From contig NZ_FTMS01000017.1 of NCBI RefSeq assembly GCF_900156105.1, forward strand, positions 1 to 64,000: DNA of 64,000 nucleotides, read 5' to 3'. The DNA comes from Alkalispirochaeta americana (GTDB taxonomy: Bacteria > Spirochaetota > Spirochaetia > DSM-27196 > Alkalispirochaetaceae). The notes under the pieces are model-generated. The model was given only the letters and a program-made list of their open reading frames with translations. It ran no database searches and had not been told where the DNA came from. This document shows, one piece after another, positions 26,484-36,268 of the stretch (its first letter is position 1; the number at the start of each line of letters is the position of its first letter). The position numbers and the translations under genes are program-made.

Positions 26484-27347
26484 GTGACATTCCTTATGCG
26501 ACGCCGCATGGTGGCGGCCCTTATTGTGGTTCCTCTGGCAACAATACTTCTGCTGGGGATTACCGCCTGGTGGGCGGTGACCCTCGCCGGGGAGACAGAT
26601 CCTGCGGGGATAAAGGTCATGGCGGAGCGACTCCTGCTCGCCGGTTTTCTTGCGGCAGCTCTGGTGGGGCTCACGGCAGCCTTCGTTCTGCGGGACGCCG
26701 TGAACGTTCATGCCGCTCTTGTGCGTTTAACCGAACTCAATCGCCGGGGCCCCTCATCGACAAAACGGGCGTTGCACCGCTTGGGAGAGGTGGGAACGCT
26801 CATCCTGGGGCTTCTTCATGAAACAGAACGGCTCAGCGCACAAAAAACAACCCGGATCTCGGCCATGAGCGCTCTTCTGGGCGTCCTCGTTGTCCGAAGC
26901 CCCCGAAAATTTCTTGTGGTAAACCCCGCAGGACGGGTATATCGAGCCTCCCCTCCCGCTCTGGAGTCACTGGAAAAGGCCCTGTCCGAGGTCATCGACA
27001 AACCTGTGGATGCAATCCTTCCCGGAGAACCCTTCGCACACACCCTGGCAGCCCTTGAGCGGAGTCCGGAAATACACACCCTCAAGGCAGGGGCTTCGGA
27101 GATCACCGTTCTGCCCGTGCCAAACGATCAGGGCCAGACCGCTTACTACTTCTACGATCTTGAAGGCCGGAAGGAAACGGCCCTTCAGGAGTTTCTGGAG
27201 AGCCTGAGACAACCCGAGAGGCCAGCCCCCGGAACCCCGGGGCACACCGGCGATTCCACCGCTCCTGCCCTGGCGGGGGGGCTGCAACGGTTCTTCTCGC
27301 GAAAGAATGTCCGGCCACCGACCCGGCCCGGAGCAGATCAGAAATAG
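26484..27347 (+). CDS. hypothetical membrane protein with PAS-like segment
   Basis: 287 aa from GTG 26484 (SD AAGGAAGG). Two N-terminal TM helices (about 10-30 and 48-68), a coiled region (residues 75-125), then a soluble domain whose FLVVNPAGRVYRASPPALE stretch looks like the start of a PAS fold. The tail is Pro-rich. It follows trkA by 48 bp and may be cotranscribed, but no enzymatic domain is visible. It overlaps the convergent srkA gene by 10 nt. Confidence 0.6.
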   Translation: MTFLMRRRMVAALIVVPLATILLLGITAWWAVTLAGETDPAGIKVMAERLLLAGFLAAALVGLTAAFVLRDAVNVHAALVRLTELNRRGPSSTKRALHRLGEVGTLILGLLHETERLSAQKTTRISAMSALLGVLVVRSPRKFLVVNPAGRVYRASPPALESLEKALSEVIDKPVDAILPGEPFAHTLAALERSPEIHTLKAGASEITVLPVPNDQGQTAYYFYDLEGRKETALQEFLESLRQPERPAPGTPGHTGDSTAPALAGGLQRFFSRKNVRPPTRPGADQK

Positions 27348-28414
27348 CGGCTTTGCTCGCGAAGGTCCTCGATCTCCTTTATCCAGAAGGCCTCGTTCCC
27401 CCATTGAGGAAAATGCTCCCGGAACCAGTAGTCCTGGCGCTGTCGGGCTCGCCAGGCAAGAAAGTGAATCATTCGCATGAACCGCAGGGGCTCGATCAGC
27501 TCGATCTGCTCCCGCGGGAAGGGACGAAACTGTTCGTAGCCCTCCAGAAGCAACTCCAGCTCCCGTCGGGCCTCCTGAACGTGATCGGGCAGGAGCAACC
27601 AGAGGTCCTGCACGGCAGGCCCCATCATCATGTCGTCAAAATCGATCAGCAGGAGCCCTTCACCGGGCCGATCCAGGATGTTGCCCCGATGACAGTCTCC
27701 GTGGAGACGGTGCTCGGGCATCCCTGCAAAGAGGGGGAGGATTTGCTCCACCGCTGATCGGGCCACCTCCTCGAACTCGGCGGCGCATCCCCCGTGAACC
27801 ACACCGCTCTGGAGCAGCTCTTCCACGTAGGCGCCGGTCCAGCTTCGGGGATCCACCCGAACACGCTGAAGCGCCTCCTCGCGGAGCGCTGCGGCATGCA
27901 TCCTTCCCACGATAGCACCCAGACGAAGCCAGTCCTGATCGCTTTCGGCGTCGAAGCTCCGCCCCCCCCGTTTGGGAAAGAGCGCAAAGAGAAAAGCCTT
28001 TCCGCCGGAGGATGGACCCGCTCCCCGGTCGGAGTCAGCACGCTCGCCGTCGGAATCGCCTTCGGGGCCGGCCGGATCAAGCTCCACCTCAAAGAGAGTG
28101 TCCCCCTCCTCATCGGCAAGAGGAGCCACCACGGGCACCTCCCGGCCGACCAGATCCTCAAGAAAGCGGTGTTCCTCCAGGATCGCCTCCCGGCTCCACC
28201 GTCCGGGCCGGTAGAACTTCGCAACCAGGGGCTCCCCATCGTCAGAACGGAGTCCGTAGACCCGGTTTACGTAACTGGCGTAGGGTTCAACCGTTCCATC
28301 CAGAGAAAAGGGGAAAAACGCCTCCACCGCCATGGTCACCACGTGGGGGGTAAGATCGTCAAAACTGCCCGGAGAGGGTTCTGTGGTATGGGCAGGTTCT
28401 GCTGGGTCGCTCAT
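27338..28414 (-). CDS. srkA: SrkA/YihE-like stress-response protein kinase
   Basis: 358 aa. Aminoglycoside-phosphotransferase-like kinase fold: the catalytic loop HGDCHRGNIL and the metal-binding LLIDFDDMMMGP are intact, with VAKFYRPGRWS supplying the ATP-site Lys. E. coli SrkA phosphorylates Ser/Thr and limits death under stress. A low-complexity Asp/Gly/Ser insertion (about residues 118-140) is unlike the E. coli protein. It overlaps the tex gene by 4 nt, so the two are cotranscribed. Confidence 0.88.
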   Translation of the reverse strand: MSDPAEPAHTTEPSPGSFDDLTPHVVTMAVEAFFPFSLDGTVEPYASYVNRVYGLRSDDGEPLVAKFYRPGRWSREAILEEHRFLEDLVGREVPVVAPLADEEGDTLFEVELDPAGPEGDSDGERADSDRGAGPSSGGKAFLFALFPKRGGRSFDAESDQDWLRLGAIVGRMHAAALREEALQRVRVDPRSWTGAYVEELLQSGVVHGGCAAEFEEVARSAVEQILPLFAGMPEHRLHGDCHRGNILDRPGEGLLLIDFDDMMMGPAVQDLWLLLPDHVQEARRELELLLEGYEQFRPFPREQIELIEPLRFMRMIHFLAWRARQRQDYWFREHFPQWGNEAFWIKEIEDLREQSRYF

Positions 28415-30609
28415 TGCCGTTCCTTCCGGTCCTGGCCAGGGGACCTTCGCTTCAGTTCTATCCGTTGCCGCTCCGTATCCACGGCGAGCACCTCCACTTC
28501 CAGAACCTGCCCCACCCGGACCACATCACGGGGATCCCGCACATAATGGTCAGCCAGATGGCTCAGGTGAACAAGGCCGTCCCGATGGACACCGATGTCC
28601 ACAAAAGCCCCAAAGCGCGTCACGTTGGTCACCACCCCGGAAAGAGCCATTCCCGGCGAAAGGTCACCAATTTCCCGGACATCCTCCCGAAACGAGACCG
28701 CCTCGAAGGTTTCGCGCGGATCCCGGCCCGGCATAGCCAGTTCCGCCAGGATATCGGCCATCGTGAAGGCCCCCGCCTCCCGGGCGTAACCCTCGGGGTC
28801 CAGCCCCTCACGCAGGGAGGGGTTCTCGCAAAAATCCCGAAGGGAACACCCTCTCTCCCGGGCCATCCGCTCAACCAGGGGGTAGCTCTCAGGGTGAATT
28901 CCTGTCCTGTCCAGAGGGTGAGCCGAGGTGCGGCAGCGCAGAAACCCCGCAGCCTGCTCCCACGTCCGGGGGCCAATCCCGGGGACATTCTGGATTTTTG
29001 CCCGTTCAGGGAAGGGCCCTGTCTCCGTCCTGTAGCTGACGATGGCCCGTGCCAGGGTTGGCCCAAGACCGGAAACCCGCGCCAGCAAGGCCGGGCCGGC
29101 GGTGTTGATCTCCACCCCCACGGCGTTCACGCAGGACTCGAGGGTTCGCCCCAGGGCCTCTTGCAGCCGACCGGGGTCGATATCGTGCTGGTATTGCCCC
29201 ACGCCCACCGCAGCGGGATCGATCTTGACCAGTTCCGAGAGGGGATCCTGGAGCCTTCGGCCGATCGAGACGGCACCCCGGATCGTTACGTCCAGATCGG
29301 GCATCTCCTGCCTGGCCTGGGGCGAGGCAGAGTACACTGATGCCCCGGCCTCGTTGACCCGGACCAGCGGCAGGAGCTCTCCCGCAGGGTCTCGCAACTC
29401 CAGAGAACGAAGAAAGTGCTCCATCTCCCGTCCACCCGTACCGTTTCCGATCGCCACTGCCTGAGCTCCATGGCGTTTTGCAAGGCCTCGCAGGGTTGCC
29501 GCAGCATCGCTGGCCCGCTCCTGGGGTGGCAGGGGATAAACCGTGGCGTATTCCAGAACCGCTCCCGTTCCATCGAGGGAGACCACCTTGCTCCCCGTGC
29601 GAAACCCCGGGTCCACCGCCAGAACGGGTCGCTGTCCCAGGGGAGGAGCCAGAAGCATATCCTGAAGGTTTGCTGCAAAGACCGAGGTTGATTCCTCCTC
29701 GGCCCGTTCCCGCAGGGCTTTCCTGACCTCCTTTTCCAGGGACGGTCCCAGGAGCCTTCGGTAGGCGTCCCGGGAGACCCGCTGGAAAAGCTCTCGTCGT
29801 TCCCGCGAAGAGACGCTGGCCTCGGCGCTTAAGGCCCGCTCCACTTCCCGCAGAGCAGCATCTTCAGGAGGGCGCACCGTGACCCGCAAGGCCCCTTCGG
29901 TTTCGCCCCGAAAGAGCGCCAGAATCCGGTGGGCCGGACAGGCCCGAGCCGGTTCACGCCAGGAGTAATAATCACGGTACTGTTCATCCTGTCCGCCCGA
30001 GGTCTTCGACGAAGATTTCGTTTTGGCCTGGCAACTCTCCACAGCGGCCTGACGGGCAAAGAGAACCCGCAGCCGTCCTCTCAAGACAGGATTTGCGGCA
30101 CATCCCTCGGCAAGGAGATCTTCCGCCCCGGCCAGGCGATCCTGGGGATTGTCCAGGGTGCTTCCCTGGAAGGAAGAGGCCAGATCCCGGGCCGTGGCAG
30201 ATCGGTCGTGCAGCAGAGCCCGGGCCAGGGGCTCAAGCCCTGCCTGACGCGCCTGATCCGCCCGGGTTGTCCGGCGGGGACGGTACGGCAGATAGAGATC
30301 CTCCAGGACAGCCAGCTCACCGGCTGTCCTGATCGCCTTCTCCAGATCGGGGGTGAGTTTCTTCTGGTCCCGGATCGTCCCAAGGATGGTCTCGCGGCGC
30401 TTCTCCAGGGCCTCTCGCCGCTGGGCGCAATCGGCCAGCGCCCGAAGCTGAACCTCGTCGAGCCCCCGGGTCCGTTCCTTGCGGTAGCGAGCGATAAAGG
30501 GAATCGTAGCTCCTTCGGCCAGCAACGCCAGAGCTCCCGCCACCGCAGCAGAATCAAGGCCCAGTTCCTGTGCAACCGCCCCCGCGATGGGGGTTCCGTT
30601 CTCTTCCAT
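28411..30609 (-). CDS. tex: Tex-family RNA-binding protein
   Basis: 732 aa, the normal Tex length. N-terminal helical Tex domains (about 1-310), YqgF-like RNase H fold (VLAVDPGFRTGSKVV), helix-hairpin-helix repeats (GLGPTLARAIVSYR, NVPGIGPRTWEQAAGFL), and a C-terminal S1 domain (GMALSGVVTNVTRFGAFVDIGV). Tex is a cytoplasmic nucleic-acid-binding protein linked to transcription and stress survival; its exact role is unsettled. A Ser/Lys-rich insertion (about 195-210) is unusual. Confidence 0.93.
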   Translation of the reverse strand: MEENGTPIAGAVAQELGLDSAAVAGALALLAEGATIPFIARYRKERTRGLDEVQLRALADCAQRREALEKRRETILGTIRDQKKLTPDLEKAIRTAGELAVLEDLYLPYRPRRTTRADQARQAGLEPLARALLHDRSATARDLASSFQGSTLDNPQDRLAGAEDLLAEGCAANPVLRGRLRVLFARQAAVESCQAKTKSSSKTSGGQDEQYRDYYSWREPARACPAHRILALFRGETEGALRVTVRPPEDAALREVERALSAEASVSSRERRELFQRVSRDAYRRLLGPSLEKEVRKALRERAEEESTSVFAANLQDMLLAPPLGQRPVLAVDPGFRTGSKVVSLDGTGAVLEYATVYPLPPQERASDAAATLRGLAKRHGAQAVAIGNGTGGREMEHFLRSLELRDPAGELLPLVRVNEAGASVYSASPQARQEMPDLDVTIRGAVSIGRRLQDPLSELVKIDPAAVGVGQYQHDIDPGRLQEALGRTLESCVNAVGVEINTAGPALLARVSGLGPTLARAIVSYRTETGPFPERAKIQNVPGIGPRTWEQAAGFLRCRTSAHPLDRTGIHPESYPLVERMARERGCSLRDFCENPSLREGLDPEGYAREAGAFTMADILAELAMPGRDPRETFEAVSFREDVREIGDLSPGMALSGVVTNVTRFGAFVDIGVHRDGLVHLSHLADHYVRDPRDVVRVGQVLEVEVLAVDTERQRIELKRRSPGQDRKERQ

Positions 30610-30755
30610 GTCCCTAGTTGTACCGCGCCTTGCTCCTCAAGACAAGGGAGCCCACCGGGAAGGCCCGGTTTTGCCGCTTTCCCGTGACGGGGAGGTTTGC
30701 ACAAAAAAGAATTAGAGAAGACAGGGGAGATTTTTTTTGGTATGATTCCCGGATA

Positions 30756-32669
30756 ATGCAGGAGATGCTCAAACGCTGGTCGATTGCCGATGCAGCAAAC
30801 ACCTACGGGATCAAGGAATGGGGAGCAGACTATTTTGATCTCTCCCCCAGCGGCGAGGTAGTGGTCCGAACCACCTCTGAAACGGGCCAGACAGAGACAA
30901 GCCTTCTCGATATCATCCGCGGCGCAGAAGCCCGGGGGCTGGGAATGCCCCTGCTTTTGAGGATAGAAAACCTGCTGGATCAGCAGATAACCCGCCTCAA
31001 CGAGAGCTTCTCCCAGGCCATGAAAGATTCGGGCTACACCGGTTCCTACCAGGGGGTCTTTCCCATCAAGGTAAACCAGCAGGCCCAAATTATTGAGGAA
31101 ATCACCCGCTTCGGCAGCCGCTTCAACCACGGCCTGGAAGCGGGAAGCAAGGGCGAGCTCATGATCGCCCTCTCCATGATCCAGTCCACGAAGAGCCTCA
31201 TTGTCTGCAACGGCTACAAGGATCCGGAGTTCATCGACCTGGGGCTCCAGACAACCCGCATGGGCTACAAGGTCTTCTTTGTGATCGAGACCCCCACGGA
31301 ACTGCCGATTATTCTGGAGCGGAGCAACGCCCTGGGAATAGAACCCCTCATCGGGGTGCGTATCAAGCTTTCCAGCCGTGGAAGCGGCCACTGGCAGGAT
31401 TCCGGCGGCGACAATTCTATCTTCGGCCTCACCACCAGCCAGGTTGTGGATGTGATGGACCTGCTGAAGAAGCACGATATGCTGCATTGCCTACAGTTGC
31501 TCCACTATCACCTGGGAAGCCAGATTCCCAATATCCGGGATATCCGGACCGCTGTCCGGGAGACCGCCCGCTATTACGCCGATATGGTCCGGGAAGGGGC
31601 TCCCATGGGGTACCTCGACCTGGGAGGCGGTCTGGCTGTCGATTACGATGGCAGCAAAACCAACTTCGTCCACAGCAAGAATTACAGCCTCGACGAGTAC
31701 ACCGCCGACGTGGTGGAGGTCCTGATGAGCGTCCTGGACGAACGGAGCGTTGCCCACCCCACGGTTATCACCGAAAGCGGCCGGGCCACCGTTTCATACT
31801 GTTCAATTCTCCTCTTCAACATTCTGGACGTCACCCAATACACCCCGGGGCGCTTTCCGGAAACCGAACCCGACGACGCTCCCGAAAGCATCCGCAATAT
31901 GTACGAGGTGCGGCGCACCCTCTCGGTGCGAAACCTTCAGGAGTGCTATAACGACGCGATCTACTACCGCGAGGAAATCCGGGAAGAGTTCGAGTACGGC
32001 AAGATTACCCTCCGCCAGCGAGCCCTGGCGGACAACCTCTTCATGGATATCATCCACCAGATCGCCGATCTTCTGAAGAAGGTCAAGCGTCCGCCCCGTG
32101 CTCTGGAAGAACTCCAGGAGGGGCTCTACGATATCTACTACGGCAACTTCTCGGTCTTCCAGAGTCTCCCCGATGTGTGGGCGATCGATCAGATTTTTCC
32201 GGTTATGCCGATCCATCGACTCAACGAGCAGCCCCGCCGAAAGGCAATTCTGGCCGATATCACCTGCGATTCCGACGGCAAGATCGACACCTTTGGGGCC
32301 GTCCACGATATCCAGAAATCGATCCTCCTCCACGAGCCCCGGGACGACGAGGAGTACTACCTGGGAGTCTTCCTGGTTGGGGCCTACCAGGAAACCCTGG
32401 GGGACCTGCATAACCTCCTGGGAGATCCCCACGTGGTGAGCGTCCGGATCAACTCCGACGGAGGCTTCGAGTTTGTCCGGGAAATTGAGGGAGACTCCAT
32501 CGCCGATGTACTGAGCTATGTGGAATACCAACCTAAAGATCTGGTAGAAAACTTCCGCAGGAAACTGGAGCAGGCTGTCCGGGACGGCCGCCTTTCGGTA
32601 GCGCAGCGGCGAACCCTCCTTCAGGCCTATGAGACGGGAATGCGGGGATACACGTACTACGAGCGGTAG
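30756..32669 (+). CDS. speA: biosynthetic arginine decarboxylase
   Basis: About 637 aa from ATG 30756, the typical SpeA length. PLP is held by the Lys of GVFPIKVNQQ. The glycine loop YLDLGGGLAVDYDG and the late Cys-bearing ADITCDSDGKID (the dimer-partner site) are present. It converts arginine to agmatine, the first step of the polyamine operon. A TATGAT box (30741-30746) sits 9 nt before the ATG and no SD is visible, so the transcript may be leaderless. Confidence 0.95.
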   Translation: MQEMLKRWSIADAANTYGIKEWGADYFDLSPSGEVVVRTTSETGQTETSLLDIIRGAEARGLGMPLLLRIENLLDQQITRLNESFSQAMKDSGYTGSYQGVFPIKVNQQAQIIEEITRFGSRFNHGLEAGSKGELMIALSMIQSTKSLIVCNGYKDPEFIDLGLQTTRMGYKVFFVIETPTELPIILERSNALGIEPLIGVRIKLSSRGSGHWQDSGGDNSIFGLTTSQVVDVMDLLKKHDMLHCLQLLHYHLGSQIPNIRDIRTAVRETARYYADMVREGAPMGYLDLGGGLAVDYDGSKTNFVHSKNYSLDEYTADVVEVLMSVLDERSVAHPTVITESGRATVSYCSILLFNILDVTQYTPGRFPETEPDDAPESIRNMYEVRRTLSVRNLQECYNDAIYYREEIREEFEYGKITLRQRALADNLFMDIIHQIADLLKKVKRPPRALEELQEGLYDIYYGNFSVFQSLPDVWAIDQIFPVMPIHRLNEQPRRKAILADITCDSDGKIDTFGAVHDIQKSILLHEPRDDEEYYLGVFLVGAYQETLGDLHNLLGDPHVVSVRINSDGGFEFVREIEGDSIADVLSYVEYQPKDLVENFRRKLEQAVRDGRLSVAQRRTLLQAYETGMRGYTYYER

Positions 32670-32707
32670 GATCGGGAACCACCAGAAACGGGGAAAGGAA
32701 GGAAGAG

Positions 32708-33943
32708 ATGGCAAAAGTAGTAATTATCGGTGCAGGCGGTGTAGGCCAGGTGGTAGCCCACAAGTGCGCCCAGGTCCCGGAGGTCTTCCAGGAAATCACC
32801 CTGGCAAGCCGGACCGTTTCAAAATGCGAAGCGATCGCCGAAGACGTTCGCAGACGCCAGGGGAGATCCCTGAAAACTGCGACGGTCGACGCCGATCAGG
32901 TGCCCCAGCTGGTCAGCCTGCTGGAGAAGGAGAAACCGGACCTGGTAATTAACGTGGCCTTGCCCTATCAGGACCTGACCATCATGGAGGCCTGCCTGAA
33001 AACGGGCGTCCACTACCTGGACACAGCGAACTACGAGCCCCGCGACACAGCCCGTTTTGAATATTCCTGGCAATGGGAATACCGCCAGCGCTTTCAGGAG
33101 GCAGGTCTCATGGCGCTCCTGGGAAGCGGCTTCGATCCGGGGGTAACCAACGTCTTCACCGCCTGGATCGCCCGCCACGCCCTGGACGAGCTTCAGACGC
33201 TGGATATCGTGGATGTAAACGGCGGCGACCACGGCAAAGCCTTTGCCACAAACTTCAACCCCGAGATCAATATCCGGGAGGTTACGGCACCCTGCAGGCA
33301 CTGGGAAGAAGGTGCTTTCCGTGAGACTCCGGCCATGAGCAGCTCCACCCGGTTTGCCTGCCCCGAAGGGGTGGGAATGTATCAAATCTACCGAATGTAC
33401 CACGAGGAGCTGGAAAGTCTTGCCCTGAACTTCCCGACTCTCAAAAAAGCCCAGTTCTGGATGAGTTTCTCCGAGAACTACCTTACCCATCTGCGGGTCC
33501 TGCAGAACGTGGGGATGACCCGGATCGACCCTGTGAAATATCAGGGACAGGAGATCGTGCCGCTGCAATTTCTCAAGGCTGTCCTGCCCGAACCTTCCTC
33601 GCTGGGCGAGGATACCCGAGGCAAAACCTGCATCGGCGTGATCGCTCAGGGAATACGCCAGGGGAATCCCCACAGCGTATACCTCTATAACATCTGCGAT
33701 CATCAAGAGGCATTCCTCGAGGTGGGCAGCCAGGCCATCAGCTACACCACGGGAGTTCCCGCCATGATCGGCGCCAAAATGATGCTCCAGGGGCACTGGA
33801 TGAAACCCGGCGTGTGGAATATGGAAGATTTCAACCCCGACCCATTCATGGACGATCTGAACCGCTATGGTCTGCCCTGGACCCTCCAGGACCCTGCCCA
33901 GGTGACGATCCCCCAGGCCGACCCGGCCCCAGAATCCCGGTGA
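32708..33943 (+). CDS. carboxynorspermidine/carboxyspermidine dehydrogenase
   Basis: 411 aa, saccharopine-dehydrogenase-like. N-terminal nucleotide fold VVIIGAGGVGQVVAHKCA, then ASRTVSKC, whose Arg/Ser suggests NADPH use. It reductively joins aspartate semialdehyde to putrescine (or diaminopropane) to give carboxyspermidine (or carboxynorspermidine). Between speA and the matching decarboxylase it is best read as the spermidine-forming enzyme. SD AAGGAAGAG precedes the ATG. Confidence 0.92.
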   Translation: MAKVVIIGAGGVGQVVAHKCAQVPEVFQEITLASRTVSKCEAIAEDVRRRQGRSLKTATVDADQVPQLVSLLEKEKPDLVINVALPYQDLTIMEACLKTGVHYLDTANYEPRDTARFEYSWQWEYRQRFQEAGLMALLGSGFDPGVTNVFTAWIARHALDELQTLDIVDVNGGDHGKAFATNFNPEINIREVTAPCRHWEEGAFRETPAMSSSTRFACPEGVGMYQIYRMYHEELESLALNFPTLKKAQFWMSFSENYLTHLRVLQNVGMTRIDPVKYQGQEIVPLQFLKAVLPEPSSLGEDTRGKTCIGVIAQGIRQGNPHSVYLYNICDHQEAFLEVGSQAISYTTGVPAMIGAKMMLQGHWMKPGVWNMEDFNPDPFMDDLNRYGLPWTLQDPAQVTIPQADPAPESR

Positions 33944-35232
33944 GTCCTGTGGAGAGAACCTCCCCTCTGGCAGACCCGCGCCCCTACACCCTGGAGGGGC
34001 GCCCCTACTTTCAGGGGTTCGATCCCGGAGCGGTTCCATCGCCCTGCTACGTGGTGGACCGGGCCGCCCTGCGGTGGAATCTGGAGGTCCTGCGGGATAT
34101 CGGCGACCAGAGCGGCGCCTCGGTCCTCCTGGCTCTGAAAGCCTTCGCCCTGCCCCAGGTTTTCCCGCTCTTCCGGGAGTACCTGGACGGAGCCTGCGCC
34201 AGCGGAATCTACGAAGCACGTCTGGCCCGGCACGAGTTTGCATCACCACCAGCAGGGAAACTTCCCGATGGGCGCTCTCTGAGGCCCTGCACGGTTCACA
34301 CCTTCAACCCGGCCTACCGCGACGAGGACCTGAAGGAGCTTCTGGAAACCTCGGACCACCTGATCTTCAACTCCCTGGACCAGTGGGTTGCCCGGCGAGA
34401 CCTGTGTCTCGGAGCTGCAGAAACGCGGCCTCTCACCTTCGGACTTCGGGTAAATCCCGAATGTTCCCTGGGAAGAGTGGCGATCTACGACCCCTGCGCC
34501 CCGGGCTCGCGCCTGGGAATAACAGCCCGGGAGCTGGAACGGCAGCGGCAAAGCCACTCCCGGCAGGGGATCAACCCCCTGGAAGGAATCTCGGAACTTC
34601 ATTTTCACACCCTCTGCGAAGACTCGGCCGAAGCCCTGGAAGAAACCCTGGAAGCCCTGGAGGAACGCTTCGGCGAACTCCTGCGAAACCCGGCCATAAC
34701 CTCCCTGAACATGGGAGGTGGCCACCACATCACAAAACCCGACTACAACAGAGCGCTCCTGAAGGAGCTCATCACCAGGATCCGTCGCCGCTACGAAGTC
34801 GAAGTCCTGCTGGAACCCGGTGAAGCTGCGGTAATCCACACGGGAATCCTGGTGTCCACTGTCCTGGATCTGCCTCAAAACGACACAGCCCTGGCTATCA
34901 TGGATACCTCTGCCACGGCCCATATGCCGGACACACTGGAGATGCCCTACCGGGCCGAGGTTTGGGGGAGCACCCAGGGAGGGGAATACCGCTACCGTCT
35001 GGGCGGACAAACCTGCCTGGCGGGAGATGTGATCGGCGACTACAGCTTTTCCAGCCCTCTCCAGAGAGGAGACCGCCTCGTCTTTGACGATATGTCCCAT
35101 TACACCATGGTAAAAACCACCAGCTTTAACGGGATGCCCCTGCCGGCAATTGCTCTCTGGGATTCGGCGGACCAGACCCTGGAGGTCGTGCGCCTCCCCC
35201 GTTATGAAGATTTTCGCGCCCGCCTGGGCTAA
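33940..35232 (+). CDS. nspC: carboxynorspermidine/carboxyspermidine decarboxylase
   Basis: 430 aa from GTG 33940, which overlaps the preceding TGA (GTGA), giving translational coupling. Alanine-racemase-fold PLP decarboxylase: Lys of LLALKAFALPQ, the LHFHTLCEDS motif, the NMGGGHHITKP glycine loop and the EPGEAAV motif. It removes the carboxyl group to yield spermidine or norspermidine. It is longer at the N-terminus than the usual ~380 aa. Confidence 0.92.
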   Translation: MSPVERTSPLADPRPYTLEGRPYFQGFDPGAVPSPCYVVDRAALRWNLEVLRDIGDQSGASVLLALKAFALPQVFPLFREYLDGACASGIYEARLARHEFASPPAGKLPDGRSLRPCTVHTFNPAYRDEDLKELLETSDHLIFNSLDQWVARRDLCLGAAETRPLTFGLRVNPECSLGRVAIYDPCAPGSRLGITARELERQRQSHSRQGINPLEGISELHFHTLCEDSAEALEETLEALEERFGELLRNPAITSLNMGGGHHITKPDYNRALLKELITRIRRRYEVEVLLEPGEAAVIHTGILVSTVLDLPQNDTALAIMDTSATAHMPDTLEMPYRAEVWGSTQGGEYRYRLGGQTCLAGDVIGDYSFSSPLQRGDRLVFDDMSHYTMVKTTSFNGMPLPAIALWDSADQTLEVVRLPRYEDFRARLG

Positions 35233-35261
35233 CCCCGGCCGGGCCACCCAAGGAGTCAACC

Positions 35262-36191
35262 ATGCCAACTGATCACCCCCCGATTATCAAGCCCTTTTTG
35301 GGAAGCGAGTATCCCCAAACACCACCGGAACAAGCCCTCTTTCACATCATCCCCGCCCCCTTCGAGGCGACCGTCTCCTACGGTGGCGGAACCGCTGTAG
35401 GTCCCGAAGCAATTATCGCCGCAAGCGACCAGCTGGAACGCTACGACGGCCACAGTTGCCCCGGAGACGAGGGAATCCACACCTGGCCCGAGGTGGATTG
35501 CCGGGGCACTCCCCGGGAGGTGCTTCCCCGCATCGGGCAGGCCCTGGAAAAGGCCTCCCGCGCCCACGGGAATCGACCCGTTTCGGTGCTCCTGGGAGGA
35601 GAACACTCCATCACCGCCCCGGCCGTAGCGGCCATGGCAGAAAAGTTGCGAGAAGAAACAGGAGAATCCACACCACTGGGAGTTATTCAAATAGACGCCC
35701 ACGCCGATCTTCGGCAGGAATACGAGGGGTCATCCCTGAGCCACGCCTCGGTGATGCGCCGGATTCATGAGGATCTGAACCTCCCCGTAATCCAGCTGGG
35801 AGTTCGAGCCCTCTGTACCGAAGAGGCTGACTACCGGCGGCGGACAGCGGGCCCCTCCCTGACCTGGTGCGACGGCCCCGACCTGGTCCCGTCGGGAGCC
35901 ATGGAGTTCGCCTTCCCGGAAAACTTTCCGCACCGGATCTACCTGACGCTGGATGTGGATGGTCTTGACCCCTCGCTCTGCCCCGCCACAGGCACCCCCG
36001 TCCCCGGCGGCCTGGGGTGGTATCAGACCCTGGGCCTTCTGGAATGGATCACCTCCCGGAGGGATCTGGTGGCCTTCGATATGGTGGAACTGGCGCCCAT
36101 TCCCGGGGTTCACGCCGCCGACTACGCCGTGGCAGAACTGACCTACCGGATTATGGGAATGATCAGCAGAAGCCGCACAGCCCCGGCCTGA
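35262..36191 (+). CDS. speB: agmatinase
   Basis: 309 aa ureohydrolase. Mn2+ ligands are in GGEHSI, DAHADLR and LDVDGLDPSLCP. The EGSSLSHASVMRR segment suits agmatine rather than arginine. It cleaves agmatine to putrescine and urea, supplying the amine that the carboxyspermidine enzymes extend. It is the last gene of the speA-dehydrogenase-nspC-speB operon, 29 bp after nspC. Confidence 0.94.
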   Translation: MPTDHPPIIKPFLGSEYPQTPPEQALFHIIPAPFEATVSYGGGTAVGPEAIIAASDQLERYDGHSCPGDEGIHTWPEVDCRGTPREVLPRIGQALEKASRAHGNRPVSVLLGGEHSITAPAVAAMAEKLREETGESTPLGVIQIDAHADLRQEYEGSSLSHASVMRRIHEDLNLPVIQLGVRALCTEEADYRRRTAGPSLTWCDGPDLVPSGAMEFAFPENFPHRIYLTLDVDGLDPSLCPATGTPVPGGLGWYQTLGLLEWITSRRDLVAFDMVELAPIPGVHAADYAVAELTYRIMGMISRSRTAPA

Positions 36192-36200
36192 CCCAAGGGG

Positions 36201-36256
36201 CTGAACCGGCCCGTCTGAACCGGCCCGTCTGAACCGGGCGGTCTGAACCGGCCCCT
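36201..36256 (+). repeat. four tandem 14-bp repeats after speB
   Basis: Units CTGAACCGGCCCGT at 36201, 36215, 36229 and 36243; units 1 and 2 are identical and units 3 and 4 carry two and one changes. They fill the gap between the convergent speB and CDF genes. Each can form a small CCGG-based fold, but no T-run follows. Function unknown; length polymorphism between strains is likely. Confidence 0.75.
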
Positions 36257-36268
36257 ACCGCCCCCTCA

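Noticed and set aside
36201-36256. CRISPR or REP element
   Set aside because: Only four 14-bp units, no spacers, no long dyad.
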